This document shows, piece by piece, positions 11,590-22,674 of a DNA stretch of 64,000 bases. Position 1 is the first letter of the stretch; every line of letters starts with the position of its first letter. The notes under the pieces were generated by a model, which worked only from the letters and a program-made list of their open reading frames with translations, searched no databases and was not told where the DNA came from. This DNA is from Triticum aestivum. Lineage: Eukaryota; Streptophyta; Magnoliopsida; Poales; Poaceae. The translations under genes and the position numbers were made by a program. The stretch lies in the NCBI RefSeq assembly GCF_018294505.1, contig NC_057808.1, forward strand, positions 354,938,696-355,002,695. Reading direction: 5' to 3'.

Positions 11590-12955
11590 GCCAAGATATT
11601 TCTCTGATAATCATTCATTATAGACATTCAGTATCTGCTTGATCAATCCTTTTGTAGAATCAGCCACACCTTTGCTAAAAAAAGATAGAAGACTTGTCTA
11701 CATTTATCCTTTGGCCAGAAGCATTGCAATATGTTGTAAGTATCTCACTGACTCGGGTGGCACTAGCATCGGTGGCCTCAAAAAAGAGTAGACTGTCATC
11801 GGCAAAAAGTAGATGATTTACTACAAGGGCATTTGGTGCAACTTATATCCCCCGCACCGCTCCTTCTGCCTTTAATAAGCATGACAACCCTTCAGCTGCT
11901 AGCAAAAACAGATACGGCGATATGGGGTCTCCTTGCCGCAAACCCCGGGACGGCCTGAAAACATCCAAACTCCCACCATTAAACATGACTAAAAGAGAGA
12001 CCGATGACAAGCACCTCATGATAGTTTCAGTGAATATGGGACGGAACCCCATCTTGAGCATCACTGCCTTTAAATACGACCACTCCAGACGGTCATACGC
12101 CTTCATCATATCCAACTTAAGTGCACAAAATCTATTTCATTTCACCCTCCTGGTTTTCATGTAATGCAAACATTCATAAGCTGTTATGAAATTATCCGTA
12201 ATGAGACGTCCAGGAACAAAAGCTGACTGCTCTTCGGAGATGATATCAGGGAGAATAGATTTCAGCCGGTTTGCTAAGACCTTTGAGGCAATCTTGTAGA
12301 TCACATTGCAAAGGCTTATAGGCCGAAACTGTCCTAAAACTTTTGGACTAGCTATCTTGGGAATGAAAACAATGAACGTGTTGTTTATCTCCTCCGGTGA
12401 ATCTACTCCATCGAGCACTCGAATGGTCATCCTTATGACTTCATCACCACATAAATCCCAATGCTTGTGAAAAAAGTGTGCGGGAAAGCCATTCGGGCTG
12501 GGTGCTTTTGTTGGAAACATTTGAAAGAGGGCTTCTTTAACTTCCTCTTCGCTATACCTTTCGTTCAGCTTTGTATTCATATTACCATCGACCCGTACAG
12601 GTATGTGAGATAGTACCTCCTCCATGCCAATGGTACCCTCTGAAGTATAAAGATTAGCATAGAAATCAGTGGCCATGCTAGCTAACTCGTTCCTATCTGT
12701 GCAAGCAGTCCCATAATCCCTGTTCAATTGTGTTATCCTGTTTTTTGACCTTCTGGCACTTGCTTTCCTCTGAAAAAACTCTGTATTCCTATCGCCTTCA
12801 GATAGCCAGGTAATCCGGGATCGCTGCCTCGCCATGGTCTCTTCCCTATAAGCTAGTTCAACCATGGGATCCTCGATGCTCTTCTCTTCTGGGCTGGGCC
12901 CTGTGCGTACCGAGTCCTCCCGTAACAAAGCAAGCTGACGACATAGAGAATGCAA
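11590..12955 (-). pseudogene. LINE reverse transcriptase domain (ORF2 part), broken
   Basis: This is the polymerase part of an L1-like ORF2. Visible motifs in order are: linker with RQRSRITWLSEGDRNTEFF; fingers/palm with FIPKIASP, FRPISLCNVIYKI and FVPGRLITDN; motif A AYDRLEW (about 12088); motif B GLRQGDPISPYLF (about 11940); and catalytic motif C FADD (codons at 11795-11806). The frame is interrupted by in-frame stops (TGA at 12137-12139 and TAA just after the GI residues near 11843) while the same frame continues past each stop. Decay is thus mainly by point mutation; further breaks lie below 11700. Not functional. Confidence 0.9.
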
Positions 12956-12973
12956 CCAAAAAAAGAGCAGCTA

Positions 12974-13095
12974 GTTGTGTGCAAGCTGCCGTCATTGGGC
13001 CTAGCCCATGTAGTGTACGATGTAGTAGGGCAAGCGCTTCATCCAGCTTGCCTGACGCCGCGACGCGCCCTTGGCCAATGGACTTGCTTAGTGGG
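12974..13095. other. Short spacer between LINE and gypsy element
   Basis: This 122-bp stretch continues the sequence left of the LINE (before 9701) once the LINE and one TSD copy are removed. Nothing else is recognised. Confidence 0.5.
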
Positions 13096-15887
13096 TGTGA
13101 CGCCCCCGATTCAATCGTACACTAATCATACACGCAAACGTGTACGATCAAGATCAGGGACTCACGGGAAGATATCACAACACAACTCTAAAAATAAAAT
13201 AAGTCATACAAGCATCATAATACAAGCCAGGGGCCTCGAGGGCTCGAATACAAGTGCTCGATCATAGACGAGTCAACGGAAGCAACAATATCTGAGTACA
13301 GACATAAGTTAAGCAAGTTTGCCTTAAGAAGGCTAGCACAAACTGGGATACAGATCGAAAGAGGCGCAAGCCTCCTGCCTGGGATCCTCCTAAACTACTC
13401 CTGGTCGTCGTCAGCGGCCTGCACGTAGTAGTAGGCACCTCCAGTGTAGTAGGAGTCGTCGTTGACGGTGGCGTCTAGCTCCTGGGCTCCGGCATCTAGT
13501 TGCGACAACCAGGTAGAAAGGAAAGGGGGAAAAAAGGGAGAAAAGCAACCGTGAGTACTCATCCAAAGTACTCGCAAGCAAGGATCTACACTACATATGC
13601 ATGGGTATCTGTGTAAAGGGGCTATATCAGTGGACTGAACTGCAGAATGCCAGAATAATAGGGGGATAGCTAATCCTATCGAAGACTACGCTTCAGGCCA
13701 CCTCCATCTTGCAGCATGTAGAAGAGAGTAGATGGTAAGTTCACCAAGTAGCATCGCATAGCATAAACCTACCCGGCGATCCTCCCCTCGTTGCCCTGTT
13801 AGAGAGCGATCACCGGGTTGTATCTGGCACTTGAAAGGGTGTGTTTTTATTAAGTATCCGGTTCTAGTTGTCATAAGGTCAAGGTACAACTCCGGCTCGC
13901 CTGTTACCGTGGACACGGCTATTCGAATAGATCAACTTCCCTGCAGGGGTGCACCACATATCCCGACACGCTCGATCCCTCTGGCCGGGCACACTTTCCT
14001 GGGTCATGTCCGGCCTTGGAAGATCAACACGTCGCAGCCCCACCTAGGCTCAACAGAGAGGTCAGCACGCCGGTCTAAATCCTATGCGCGCAGGGGTCTG
14101 GGCCCATCGCCCATTGCACACCTGCACGTTGTGTACGCGGTCGAAAGCAGACCTAGCCCCCTTAATACAAGTGCGAGCTTACGGTCCAATGCGGCGCGCG
14201 CCGCTCAGTCGCTGACGTCAAAAAGAGCTTCGGCTGATACCACGACGCCGGTTGCCCATATCTTGTCCCACGTGGCGGTTAGTGCATATAAGGTCAACGA
14301 CCCAACTCAGATCAAATACCAAGATCTCGATAAGCGTGTTATTATGAAATAACCGCAGACGCCGACCAGGGCCAGGCCCACCTCTCTCCTAGGTGGTCTC
14401 AACCTGCCCTATCGCTCCGCCACAAAGATCCACACAGAGGGCCGGCGGGAAAGTATGTCCTTTCAGCCCCCAATTCGTGGATCACTCGCGGGTACTCCTC
14501 GAGCCGACCCGACTTTAGCCACCACATGTATCATGTATAAAGTATATAGTATATACCCGTGATCACCTCCTGAGTGATCACGGCCCGATAGTATAGCACA
14601 GCAGACGGACAAGAATGTAGGGCCACAGATGGAATACTAGCATCCTATACTAAGCATGTAGGATTGCAGATAAAGGTAACAACAGTAGTAGCAAGGATAG
14701 GTTATGCAGCAGAATAGGATTAACGGAAAGCAGTAACATGCTACACTACTCTAATGCAAGCAGTATAGAGTAGAATAGGCGATATCTGGTGATCAAGGGG
14801 GGGGGGCTTGCCTGGTTGCTCTGGCAAGAAGGAGGGGTCGTCAACACCGTAGTCAACCGGGGCAGCAGCGGCGTCGGTCTCGTAGTCTACCGGAGAGAAG
14901 AGGGGGAAGAAACAATAAATATAATGCAAACATAAGCATGACGATGCATGACATGACTACGAGCGGTGCTAGGTGTGCCCTAACGCGGTAGGAGGTGATA
15001 CCGACGAAGGGGGGAAACATCCAGGAAAGTATTCCCGGTGTTTCGCGTTTTCGGACAAATGAACCGGAGGGGGAAAGTTGCGAGTTTGCTATGCTAGGGA
15101 TGTGTGGCGGACGAACGGGCTGTGTATTCGAAATTGTCTCGTCGTTCTGAGCAACTTTCATGTACAAAGTATTTTGATCCGAGCTACGGTTTATTTTATA
15201 TGATTTTCTAAAGTTTAAAAATCATTTTTAGAATTTATTTAATTTATTTTAAAGCAACATTATCTAGAATAGTGCATGCTGACATCATCATGACGTCAGC
15301 ATGACGCCAGCAGTCAACGGCGAGGTGTGGGGCTCCGGGCTGCGGCGTCGCGGGCGACGGCGACGACGAGGTGGTCCTCCTGGTGGCGCGATGCGGCATC
15401 AAGCCCGCTCCCGATTGGATCGGGGGGAGAGGGAGAGTGGGGGCGCGAGTGGGGGAAAGTGGGAGCGAGTGGGGATGGGCGTTAGGGTTTCGGGGGGTTA
15501 ACGGGTGCGTGGGGGTTGGGCCAGTCTTGGACGATGGGCTGGCTGGCTGGGCCGTTTGGCCAAGTTGGCCAGGGGGTCTCCCTAATTTGTTTTTTTTTCT
15601 GTTTTGTTTTTCTTTCTCTTTTTATTTATATTTCTTTTCTGTTTTTGCTCATTTTAAATATATAGGCCTTATATAGAAACATGGTTTCTACATGACAAAT
15701 AGTTAGGGAATATTTTCAACACATCGAACATTTTAGTTTTGACTTTTGAAAACTTCAATTGTTTTAACTTTAATTCAAATTTTGAATTTGAATCCGTTTC
15801 GAACTAACGCGAGATTATCATCAGTAACCGAGGTGACGTGGCATCATTAACGCGGGATTACTATAGCCTAATTATCCGGGCGTCACA
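13096..15887 (-). mobile_element. 3' LTR of a non-autonomous gypsy element (Fatima-like)
   Basis: 2792 bp with inverted termini TGTGACGCCC (plus-strand left end) and GGGCGTCACA (right end). The left 930 bp is nearly identical to the copy starting at 55859; I count about 20 differences, roughly 2%. Orientation is minus because a purine tract (AGTGGAGGAGATT on minus) abuts the right end at 15888 and a tRNA-Met primer site abuts the other LTR at 55858. GTGGG at 13091-13095 is the candidate TSD. Small frames such as 13395-13577, which recurs at 56157-56339, are shared LTR sequence and not genes. Confidence 0.88.
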
Positions 15888-15905
15888 AATCTCCTCCACT
15901 ACAAG
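15888..15905 (-). other. Polypurine tract of the gypsy element
   Basis: On the minus strand TAGTGGAGGAGATT lies immediately 5' of the LTR start TGTGACGCCC, the expected place of the plus-strand primer for a minus-oriented element. Confidence 0.7.
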
Positions 15906-16740
15906 AAATCTCGTCCCGAGATTTAAGAGGGGAGTAAGGGGGAAAGTTCTGGTTAGATATTCTAACGGATCTTCTCGAAGAAGTTAATCCCTTTCATTGA
16001 TGTCTTCAATTCTTTATTCTAGTGCATCATGATGAAGTTGTCGTCCTTTCTCCGGGGGTTCCATCGTACTTACGAAGAAAAAACATGGGTATCTTCGGAA
16101 GAACTGGCCTCTAGAAGGTCGCTTATCTGGTAGATAACACCAGGGAAGGTGGCGAAAAGTAACTCTCGAATTGAAACTGAAGAAAATTTTGAGAGCAAAG
16201 TAAGAAGGTACCATGAGAAGTTTCGATCGGGCAGGCAATCATTCATTGCCTGAAAAGAAGTGTGAAAGGGGATTAGAACAAAGGGAATAAGCATTGTGTC
16301 TGATACCAGAATAGATCAATAGGCAGGCGGCCCGTGAATTACATACAAAGTCAAGCGCGAGGAATAACTTTGACAACAGGGTGTACAAGAGAGTCAGGTT
16401 TCGATCCTGTGGAACTGTGGGTTATGGGTCCACCATGTGGGTTAAAAATAGGAGCGGTGACATCTTGCACGGTCATGATAGCAAGGCATGTCAGAGAGTA
16501 GTCTGTCGGTTATGTTAGCAACAACATCGGTACCAAGGGCAAGGGACGAAGAGAACCATTTTCCTGCTCGTTGAACGAGGCGGACCAGTAGGCAAAGTTC
16601 TCGTCCATCGGTGGTTACCGGAGTGTCATCAACAAAAGTAACAGGGTCTTTTTGACAGAATTGTACACCGAGGTGTTTACAAAAGCAGGAGAATATTACT
16701 GCTTAGATCATATAAATCACAAGAAATGTTAAGCCAAACA
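15906..16740 (-). mobile_element. Gypsy internal region, left part (before CACTA insertion)
   Basis: 835 bp of internal sequence between the polypurine tract and the CACTA terminus. No gag or pol motif was found in any frame. It continues at 52572 on the other side of the CACTA, where the sequence has the same A/G-rich character, and ends there at the primer-binding site. Confidence 0.7.
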
Positions 16741-16773
16741 CACTGCAAAAAAATACACTTCCGTGATGATACG
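16741..16773 (+). repeat. CACTA left terminal inverted repeat
   Basis: CACTGCAAAAAAATACAC then TTCCGTGATGAT. The canonical CACTA start is changed to CACTG at the fifth base. Confidence 0.85.
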
Positions 16774-17230
16774 TGTTTGTCACAGTAGGTCGCATTTTCT
16801 GTCATGCATGTACATCCATGACGATTTTATGACAGAATCAAGATAGTCATACCTGTGTTGTCGTAGAAGTGTTCCATGACATTACCAAAATTATCATCAC
16901 GGAAGTGTCCACTTCCATGACGATAAATCCCGCGTCACAGAAGTGCTTTCGTCAAGGGTGACCGACACGTGGCATCCACCGTAACGGAACGCCGTTAAGC
17001 TATCAGGTCGGGTTTTGGATCCGATAACCCATTAACAGCCCCGACCAATGGGGATTTTCCATGTGTAAAATCATCATTGGCTGGAGGAAACACGTGTCGG
17101 CTCATCGTTGGGACAGATGTCATCCACTCATTGGACAGAAGGCGCCTATGATACGTCGACACGTGGCACGGCCCAACAGAGGCCCATTCCTGTGAAAAGG
17201 CCGACTCGTTTGACTTGGTCAAAAGGTGGC
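16774..17230. repeat. CACTA left subterminal region with CATGACG-type motifs
   Basis: Repeated TCATG/CCATGACG and GAAGTG motifs in both orientations (for example GTCGTAGAAGTGTTCCATGAC and CACTTCCATGACGATAAA), followed by a GC-richer stretch with ACACGTGTCGG and CACGTGGC. CACTA subterminal repeats are typically transposase-binding sites; this role is inferred from position. Confidence 0.6.
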
Positions 17231-17990
17231 GGGCCGGCCCATGTAAAGCCTGTTAATGGCTTGTTCGCATATAGCCCATTTACAGCCCGCTAACCCAAGG
17301 CCCGTTACGCCCTATCCGAATTAGGCCCAGTAGCGTCATCTGGGCCACCCAATATGATTCTAGCCCGTTTTCACTTCTGGCCCATGTATGGCCCATGACG
17401 TCTTTCGGCCCATATGAGGCCCTATGTAACTCTTGGCCTATTAACGGCCCGTGGTGAAACTGGCCCGTAATGAACAGTGTATCACTTTACACCCATTAAC
17501 GGCCCGTGGTGAAACTGGCCCTTAATGAACAGTGTATCACTTTATACCCATTAACGGCCCGTTATTCCGTTGGGCCGTTTCCAGCCCATGTTATCTTTCG
17601 GCCTTCTCAGAGCCCATTTATTCTTGGGCTCATTTCCAGCATTCGTTTACTTATGGCCCGTTACTGTCATTTTCTGCTTGTGGGCCAAATTCAGCCCGTG
17701 GTTACAGTCGGCCCGTTTGTGGTCCGTTAATGCGTTGGGTCATTTTCATAGTGTCATCAAATACGGCCTATTAACGATGGCCCGTAATGGTCAGCCCATG
17801 AACGGACGATTCCAACTCTAGCTCGTTTACGACCATAATGCGGCCTGTTATTGGCCCATGTTTGGCCAATCGATCATACTGCCCGTATAAGGCCCATTGA
17901 TGATACGACCCGTAGAAGGCCCACTGTTTCTACGGCCCGTAGGAGGCCCAGTGTCACTACAGTAAATATTAGCCCATGGTTATTGTGGCC
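17231..17990. repeat. GGCCCGTTAA / GGCCCATG-rich repeat region
   Basis: Dozens of GGCCCA, GGCCCGT and AGCCCAT motifs occur about every 20-30 bp, with a perfect-looking tandem pair inside (17440-17549). The GGCCCA motif resembles plant promoter site II/TCP-type elements, but here it is a transposon repeat. Small frames are incidental. Confidence 0.7.
17440..17549 (+). repeat. Two tandem copies of a 55-bp unit
   Basis: Units beginning ATTAACGGCCCGTGGTG at 17440 and 17495 are almost identical; differences include CCCG versus CCCT and TACACC versus TATACC. Confidence 0.9.
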
Positions 17991-18211
17991 TAGTTTTAAA
18001 AAATAGGTTATTGCAGCCACTAGCAAACCGCGGAAAAAGAACTGCAATGACTACAAGCAAACAAATAAACAAGACAACAAGGAAATAAATAAGCAAGCAA
18101 CTTACGCTAGGCTATCACGGCTATCACACATATTACATCCACTGGGCATCAAAGTTCGCCACCAGTGCAAATAAACGCGCCGACAAAAGAATATACAAAA
18201 CTAAGAGCACT

Positions 18212-19505
18212 TCAGAAGGCACTAGGCCTGGCCACGTCGGGCCCCCCAAACAGCTGAAGAAGCTGAGTAGAACTCAGTTGTGTCAATGATAGATGCATCA
18301 ACACTAGATTTAAGGTATGATGGTGCGCACGGCAGTCCTCTGACATCTTCATTGCATCTTTGACGTAAGAGATACGAGTCTGAAAGAGAAACAAGGAGAC
18401 ACGTAACAGGTTTCACAATTATATAAGCAAATAAATGGATCTGTTCTGCATAAGGAACATGTTTTTACAACTACAATTTGAAACTGTAGTTGTTGCAAAC
18501 ATCCAATCAGATGTAAACAGCAAAGCAAACAGCAGTGGAGGAACTGATGCCTATCCAAATCTATACTAGAACAAAGTTTGAAGGCTTGAGAAGGATGAAC
18601 TTACATTACATGTTAACACGGGCTGGACAAAGCCCTTCTCCATGTTGATGGAAGGATAATTCAATAAATTCCCCAAAGAAAATTCTTTATAAGCGTTGCC
18701 ATTATTCTACATTTTGCAAAGAGTAAATATAGATCAAGTAATATTGGAAGAAACAGAGGATAATGAAGCTCAGGTGCAGACTGATGATACATAATCAAAT
18801 AGCAATTAATTAAGTACAGCGCTACAAGGCAAAAGGGAGAGAGGTACTGACAAGAGCAATGCAGAGCCCATTATTGTTTTGAGATCGTATGATCCTTTGA
18901 GCAAGGAGATTCATCTGAAATTAGTTTTCATACAAGAGAGAAGGTAAGGCACAAGCAGAAATTTAGGAGTTCAAATTTTGAATTGATATCATAGACAGTA
19001 CCTGACGCTGGGCTCCCAGCAGTTCTAATAGGGGTTTGGCCACTAGAGTAGGGGTAAAGTGTGGTACAGTTGGGCCTGTGTTTTCTGTGGCTGCTGATCT
19101 ATCTGATTTAACAGGTATCACTACCTTTTCCAAATACCTAGTTTGTACTCCTTGAGGATGTGCACTCACCCTCTTCCTTTTGGACATCTATTACGAAAGA
19201 ACAACATTTGACTGGAAAAACATAGTGTGACGACACATGGAATAGGTACAGAAAATGGATAGGTATGGCATATACTCATATATGATGCTTAAACTAAGCA
19301 GATGGTGTAACAAAGTAGAAGTAATGCAAGAGGTCAGATGCAAAATATGTGCGACCAATACAACTTTGCAAAGTTAGAGCAAGCACCTTGATGGGTGAAT
19401 AAGATAGGCCATCCTCCACCATGCCAAGTTTGTTAGCCAGTGGATCATTCCGCAATATTCCTCTCATGCGCCCATTCTCATATTCATTTTGATAATGTTC
19501 AATAT
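18212..19505 (-). pseudogene. Multi-exon CACTA-resident gene, 3' exons, function unknown
   Basis: Four consecutive exons with consistent phases can be read on minus: 19505-19387 (DIEHYQNEYENGRMRG..., ends AAG|GTGC), 19187-19002 (MSKRKRVSAHPQGVQTRYLE..., ends CAG|GTAC), 18914-18852 (MNLLAQRIIRSQNNNG, ends CTT|GTCAGT) and 18707-18605 (NNGNAYKEFSLGNLL..., ends AAT|GTAAGT), with a possible last exon from about 18385 (after TTTCAG) to 18212. In the fourth exon the frame shifts at an AAA run and meets TAA at 18607-18609, so the copy is probably broken. The product is basic and hydrophilic. I do not recognise the family. Its place near the CACTA end suggests a transposon accessory gene, though a captured host gene is also possible. 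Confidence 0.5.
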
Positions 19506-19989
19506 CTGACATGCATGAAAACATAAAAACAAGTGAGATTTTCTCTGTAATGCAGAAGTGATTCTAATCCAATACTGCCTCCTTGTAAACCCCTTTGTGC
19601 TATCTCTGCAATTCTTTTAAAAGATGCCATGCATGCTGTAATTTGTTGTGTGCATTAATATAATGTGGCCTACTACTCAAAATATGAGAGCTCCAGAAGT
19701 GATGACACTTCGCAGATGATAGCTTCAACATATAGTAAAGAAGAACAAGTCGACCTGACCTGACAGATTCAAAATATACTAAGGGAGAACAACTCGACCT
19801 GACCAGTCGACCGCAAGAAAAGAGTATCATCTTAAAGAAGAGCAGAAGAGCAAGCAGATTGAAGATATTACAAGTCTTTCAATACAATGTCGGTTGGCCA
19901 CCCATGATGAACCAGAGCGCACAGAGAAATACTATTCTTTCCGGTCTCTCCATATGTGGCTCACATGCATTTCGAAACTAAAGTAGGAA

Positions 19990-20935
19990 CATTTAGCTAA
20001 CCAATTAAACATCTCTCAGTTTTACTAATATCAGCAATAATATCATATATGAATTTGTACAACTAAGCTTGTTTAGCTCGATGGGTGGAGCAGTGCTATT
20101 ACGACACGAACCACGTAGGCTGATTGTGGTCATCATAAAATGGGGAAAACATAAGCATGATGAGTACAGTGTTGACCGTGGCAGTGGGATGGCAGATCTG
20201 AAGCTGCAAACCACACAAAGGGTAGTTAGCAACCGATGTTTGCTTTGAAATAACAACTAAGATTTGGTATGGACAAGAAAGTACGGTCAACAAGTGACAA
20301 AGAAATGCAATTATGTTGTCTCTCTATATGTTGCGACATGCATTTGGAAACTCAAGTGAGACCTTTAGCTAACCAATTAAATGTGTCAGTTAACTGATAT
20401 CAGTATCATATCACAATCATATTTGAACAACTAAGCTTTCGAATTCTGAGTGTTGTGTTGTTTAGCTTGAAGGGTGAAGTAATGCTAGTACGACAGAAAG
20501 CACCTACGAGATCATAGTAGAGTAGGTAAAAGGGGAAAACCCTAAGCATCAAGAGAAAAATCAGGAAAGTGGAACTAGCTGGACCAGTGGGTGGCGCACA
20601 TGCTTTTCGAAATGAATATAGGAACATTAGGTGACCAATTAAACGTTCTCTGTTTTAGTGATATGAGCATCATATCATATTCGTATTTCAACACGTAAGC
20701 TTTGGGTTGAGGTCTTGAGGAGCGGTGCTAGCATGACACGAAGCACCTACGATGATGGTAGTGAATATAAAGGGGGGAAACCATAAGCTTTACGAGTATA
20801 GTGCCCGTGCAATGGCGGATCTGAAGGTGCAAACCGGACAAAGCTACTTCGCAACCAATGTTTGCTTTCAACTAGCCACTACGATTTGGTACGGACAAGA
20901 AAAGTACAGTAAACAAATTACAATCTATTTTCCAG
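19990..20935. repeat. Three diverged tandem copies of a ~300-bp unit
   Basis: Each unit runs CTAACCAATTAAA(C/T)..., CATATCATAT, ...CAACTAAGCTT, ...GACACGAA(C/G)CACCTAC, ...GGGGAAAACCATAAGC and, in units 1 and 3, GGCAGATCTGAAG.TGCAAACC...ACAAAG. Starts are near 19990, 20350 and 20620. The third copy runs into the GC-rich block at 20990. Divergence is substantial (many indels), so the duplication is old. Confidence 0.7.
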
Positions 20936-20989
20936 GTGAGATCAATAACTTAAGCACATATGGAAGAGTACCACCTCTCTTGCGACGCC

Positions 20990-21360
20990 GTGTAGGCCTA
21001 TGCTGATACGTTGAGGGTGCTGCGGGTGCGATGGCTGTCAGCGGCGGGGAAGAAGACTTTAGACGGCAGACGGCCGGGTCGGGGGATATATCCTGTTGCC
21101 GTGGACGAGGCGGTCGTAGGAGCGGCAACAGCAAGGTGGACGACGGCGCCGATGAAGCGAGAGGAGGTGATGAAAGGATCCTGGTCCAGCGCCGTGGATG
21201 AGAGACGTCCATCTCTTGCAGTGGACGACGGGGTAGGGTAGCGGCTCCGGCAAGGTGGAAGATGGGGTGGCGGACAGAGGAGGCTGGCCGCAGTGCGGAG
21301 GTTGTCGTGCCGCCGAGGGTGTATGAATGGGGAAATGGAGGGGAGGGGGGATCTCAAACT
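20990..21360 (-). other. GC-rich block, candidate 5' exon region
   Basis: Abrupt change to GC-rich CGGCGG/GTGGACGACGG sequence with several overlapping open frames on minus (21357-20998, 21253-21059). The composition resembles the first exons of grass genes, and exons on the same strand lie at 19505 and below. No motif identifies a product. A similar GC block lies at 24225-24780. Confidence 0.35.
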
Positions 21361-21800
21361 TTGGTATGCACTTCTCTAAAATGGGGGAAAGTTACGAACT
21401 TATCCCTCATTTAAAATTTCGGACATCGCGTCGGTTGGGGATAGGACGGTAATCTCGCATCTCCCAAATATTTGCCGGTAACTATTTCGGCGAGGAGAGG
21501 GTGTTTTGCCCCCACGGTGTATGAACGGGCCTGACAGGTAGGGCGGTTGTGTCACGTCTGATGGAAGTTACACATCTGCCCCTATTTAAAATATCAGCCT
21601 ACATCAATTTTGTACGAGAGTTTGTTTTGCCGCCCACCGTGTATGAATGGGGAAATGGAGGAAGAGACACATGTCTTTCGGACGAGCTTGAATCAAATGT
21701 GTTTTGCCGCCCACGTTTGGCGCCCACCGTGTCTGAATGGGCTCAGAGGCCGTCGTGTCACGTCTGATTGAAGTTACTAGTCTACCCCTATCGACAACAG
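21300..21800. repeat. Repeated CCACCGTGTATGAATGGG segments
   Basis: A (G/A)(C/A)GGTGTATGAA(T/C)GGG motif occurs near 21318, 21516, 21637 and 21727, partly followed by GAAATGGAGG and by GAAGTTAC...TCTGCCCCTA-like sequence. This is a degenerate direct repeat, not a gene. Confidence 0.55.
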
Positions 21801-22354
21801 TGTAAATCCGGTCTATAAGGATGTCAAGTGTCAGGGGTAGACATTAATTTCCATCTCGCAAACACTTGCTTCGGGCAGCCCACAAATTATAGTGGGTGTT
21901 TAGCCGCTTCGTTCAAAACTTGGGAGAATTAGCATTCACGTTTGCCCTGGGACCTGGCAAACTAAATTCAAATCCACTTTGTATTCGATTACGAATATCC
22001 ACAGATAATTATACGTTTTGTTATTTATTTCTTCAAAACCACAACAAAGATTTATTCCACCTTTATATATGATTATGATTTAGAAATGCCGTGATCTTCG
22101 AATTCAGTAGGTTGGATACACTCTGAGTCAAACAGTTATTTCATCCAATACAATATGCTCACATGAAAAATAGTTCACCTTATGTCAATCATACAAGTAC
22201 TGAGGATTACCTCGCCTACAAAATTCGGATCATTACAACACATGGACAACATAGGGGGTCTTGCAACATAATCCATTCAGAGACATGACACAACATGCAA
22301 GTACAATAATCTAATGACAATTTCAACTGGTATCTAAAGAAGAACCGGGATTAC
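21801..22354. other. Non-coding CACTA interior, nothing recognised
   Basis: AT-rich sequence without frames, repeats or structural RNA signals that I could support. Confidence 0.4.
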
Positions 22355-22674
22355 CTTGGGCTTCAGATAGCAGAACAGCAGGACCTCCTCCGTCTTCAAA
22401 TGCAACATTCTTACTTCCTCCAATTCTTGGGTTGCTTGCATAATGCGTGCCGCTAATTCGTAATTTCCAGCCTCAAGATAAAGATTACCTCATTCATGGC
22501 AGCCACACCATCTCTTTCTGCCTCTAGTAGAGCCTCAAGCACTATAATATCTGTGCTCAGACTGCTCTCCGGCGGTGTTGCCTCTGAACTGCTACCATCT
22601 GGTAACATGGATGGCGCACTGCTTCCACAAATAGATTCTGGGGTTGTACATTGTGTCCTAGTGTGAACGGCATC
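22355..22674 (-). pseudogene. Exon of an unrecognised CACTA-resident gene, frameshifted
   Basis: Bounded by acceptor TTTCAG (just above 22674) and donor AAG|GTAATC (22355/22354). The first part reads DAVHTRTQCTTPESICG... to LEALLEAERDGVAAMNE. The reading then moves to another frame giving NLYLEAGNYELAARIMQ, then a Glu/Leu-rich stretch EELEEVRMLHLKTEEVLL-like, which looks coiled-coil. Both parts have strong amino-acid character, so a small indel near 22480 has broken the exon. It lies upstream of the exons at 19505-18212 on the same strand and may belong to the same gene. Confidence 0.45.

Larger units (their letters stand above)
9716..12958 (-). mobile_element. 5'-truncated L1-type LINE with perfect 15-bp TSD
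   Basis: The body lies on the minus strand between identical 15-bp direct repeats AAAAAAGAGCAGCTA at 9701-9715 and 12959-12973. The 3' end is a short A-tail (CTTTTTTT at 9716-9723 on plus). From 5' to 3' it holds the C-terminal part of ORF2: linker, reverse transcriptase, zinc-knuckle-like region, RNase H. The endonuclease domain and ORF1 are absent, as expected from aborted reverse transcription. Removing the element joins the flanks at the TSD. Confidence 0.92.

Noticed and set aside
13395..13577. 60-residue frame, repeated at 56157-56339
   Set aside because: Part of the gypsy LTR in both places; no evidence of translation.
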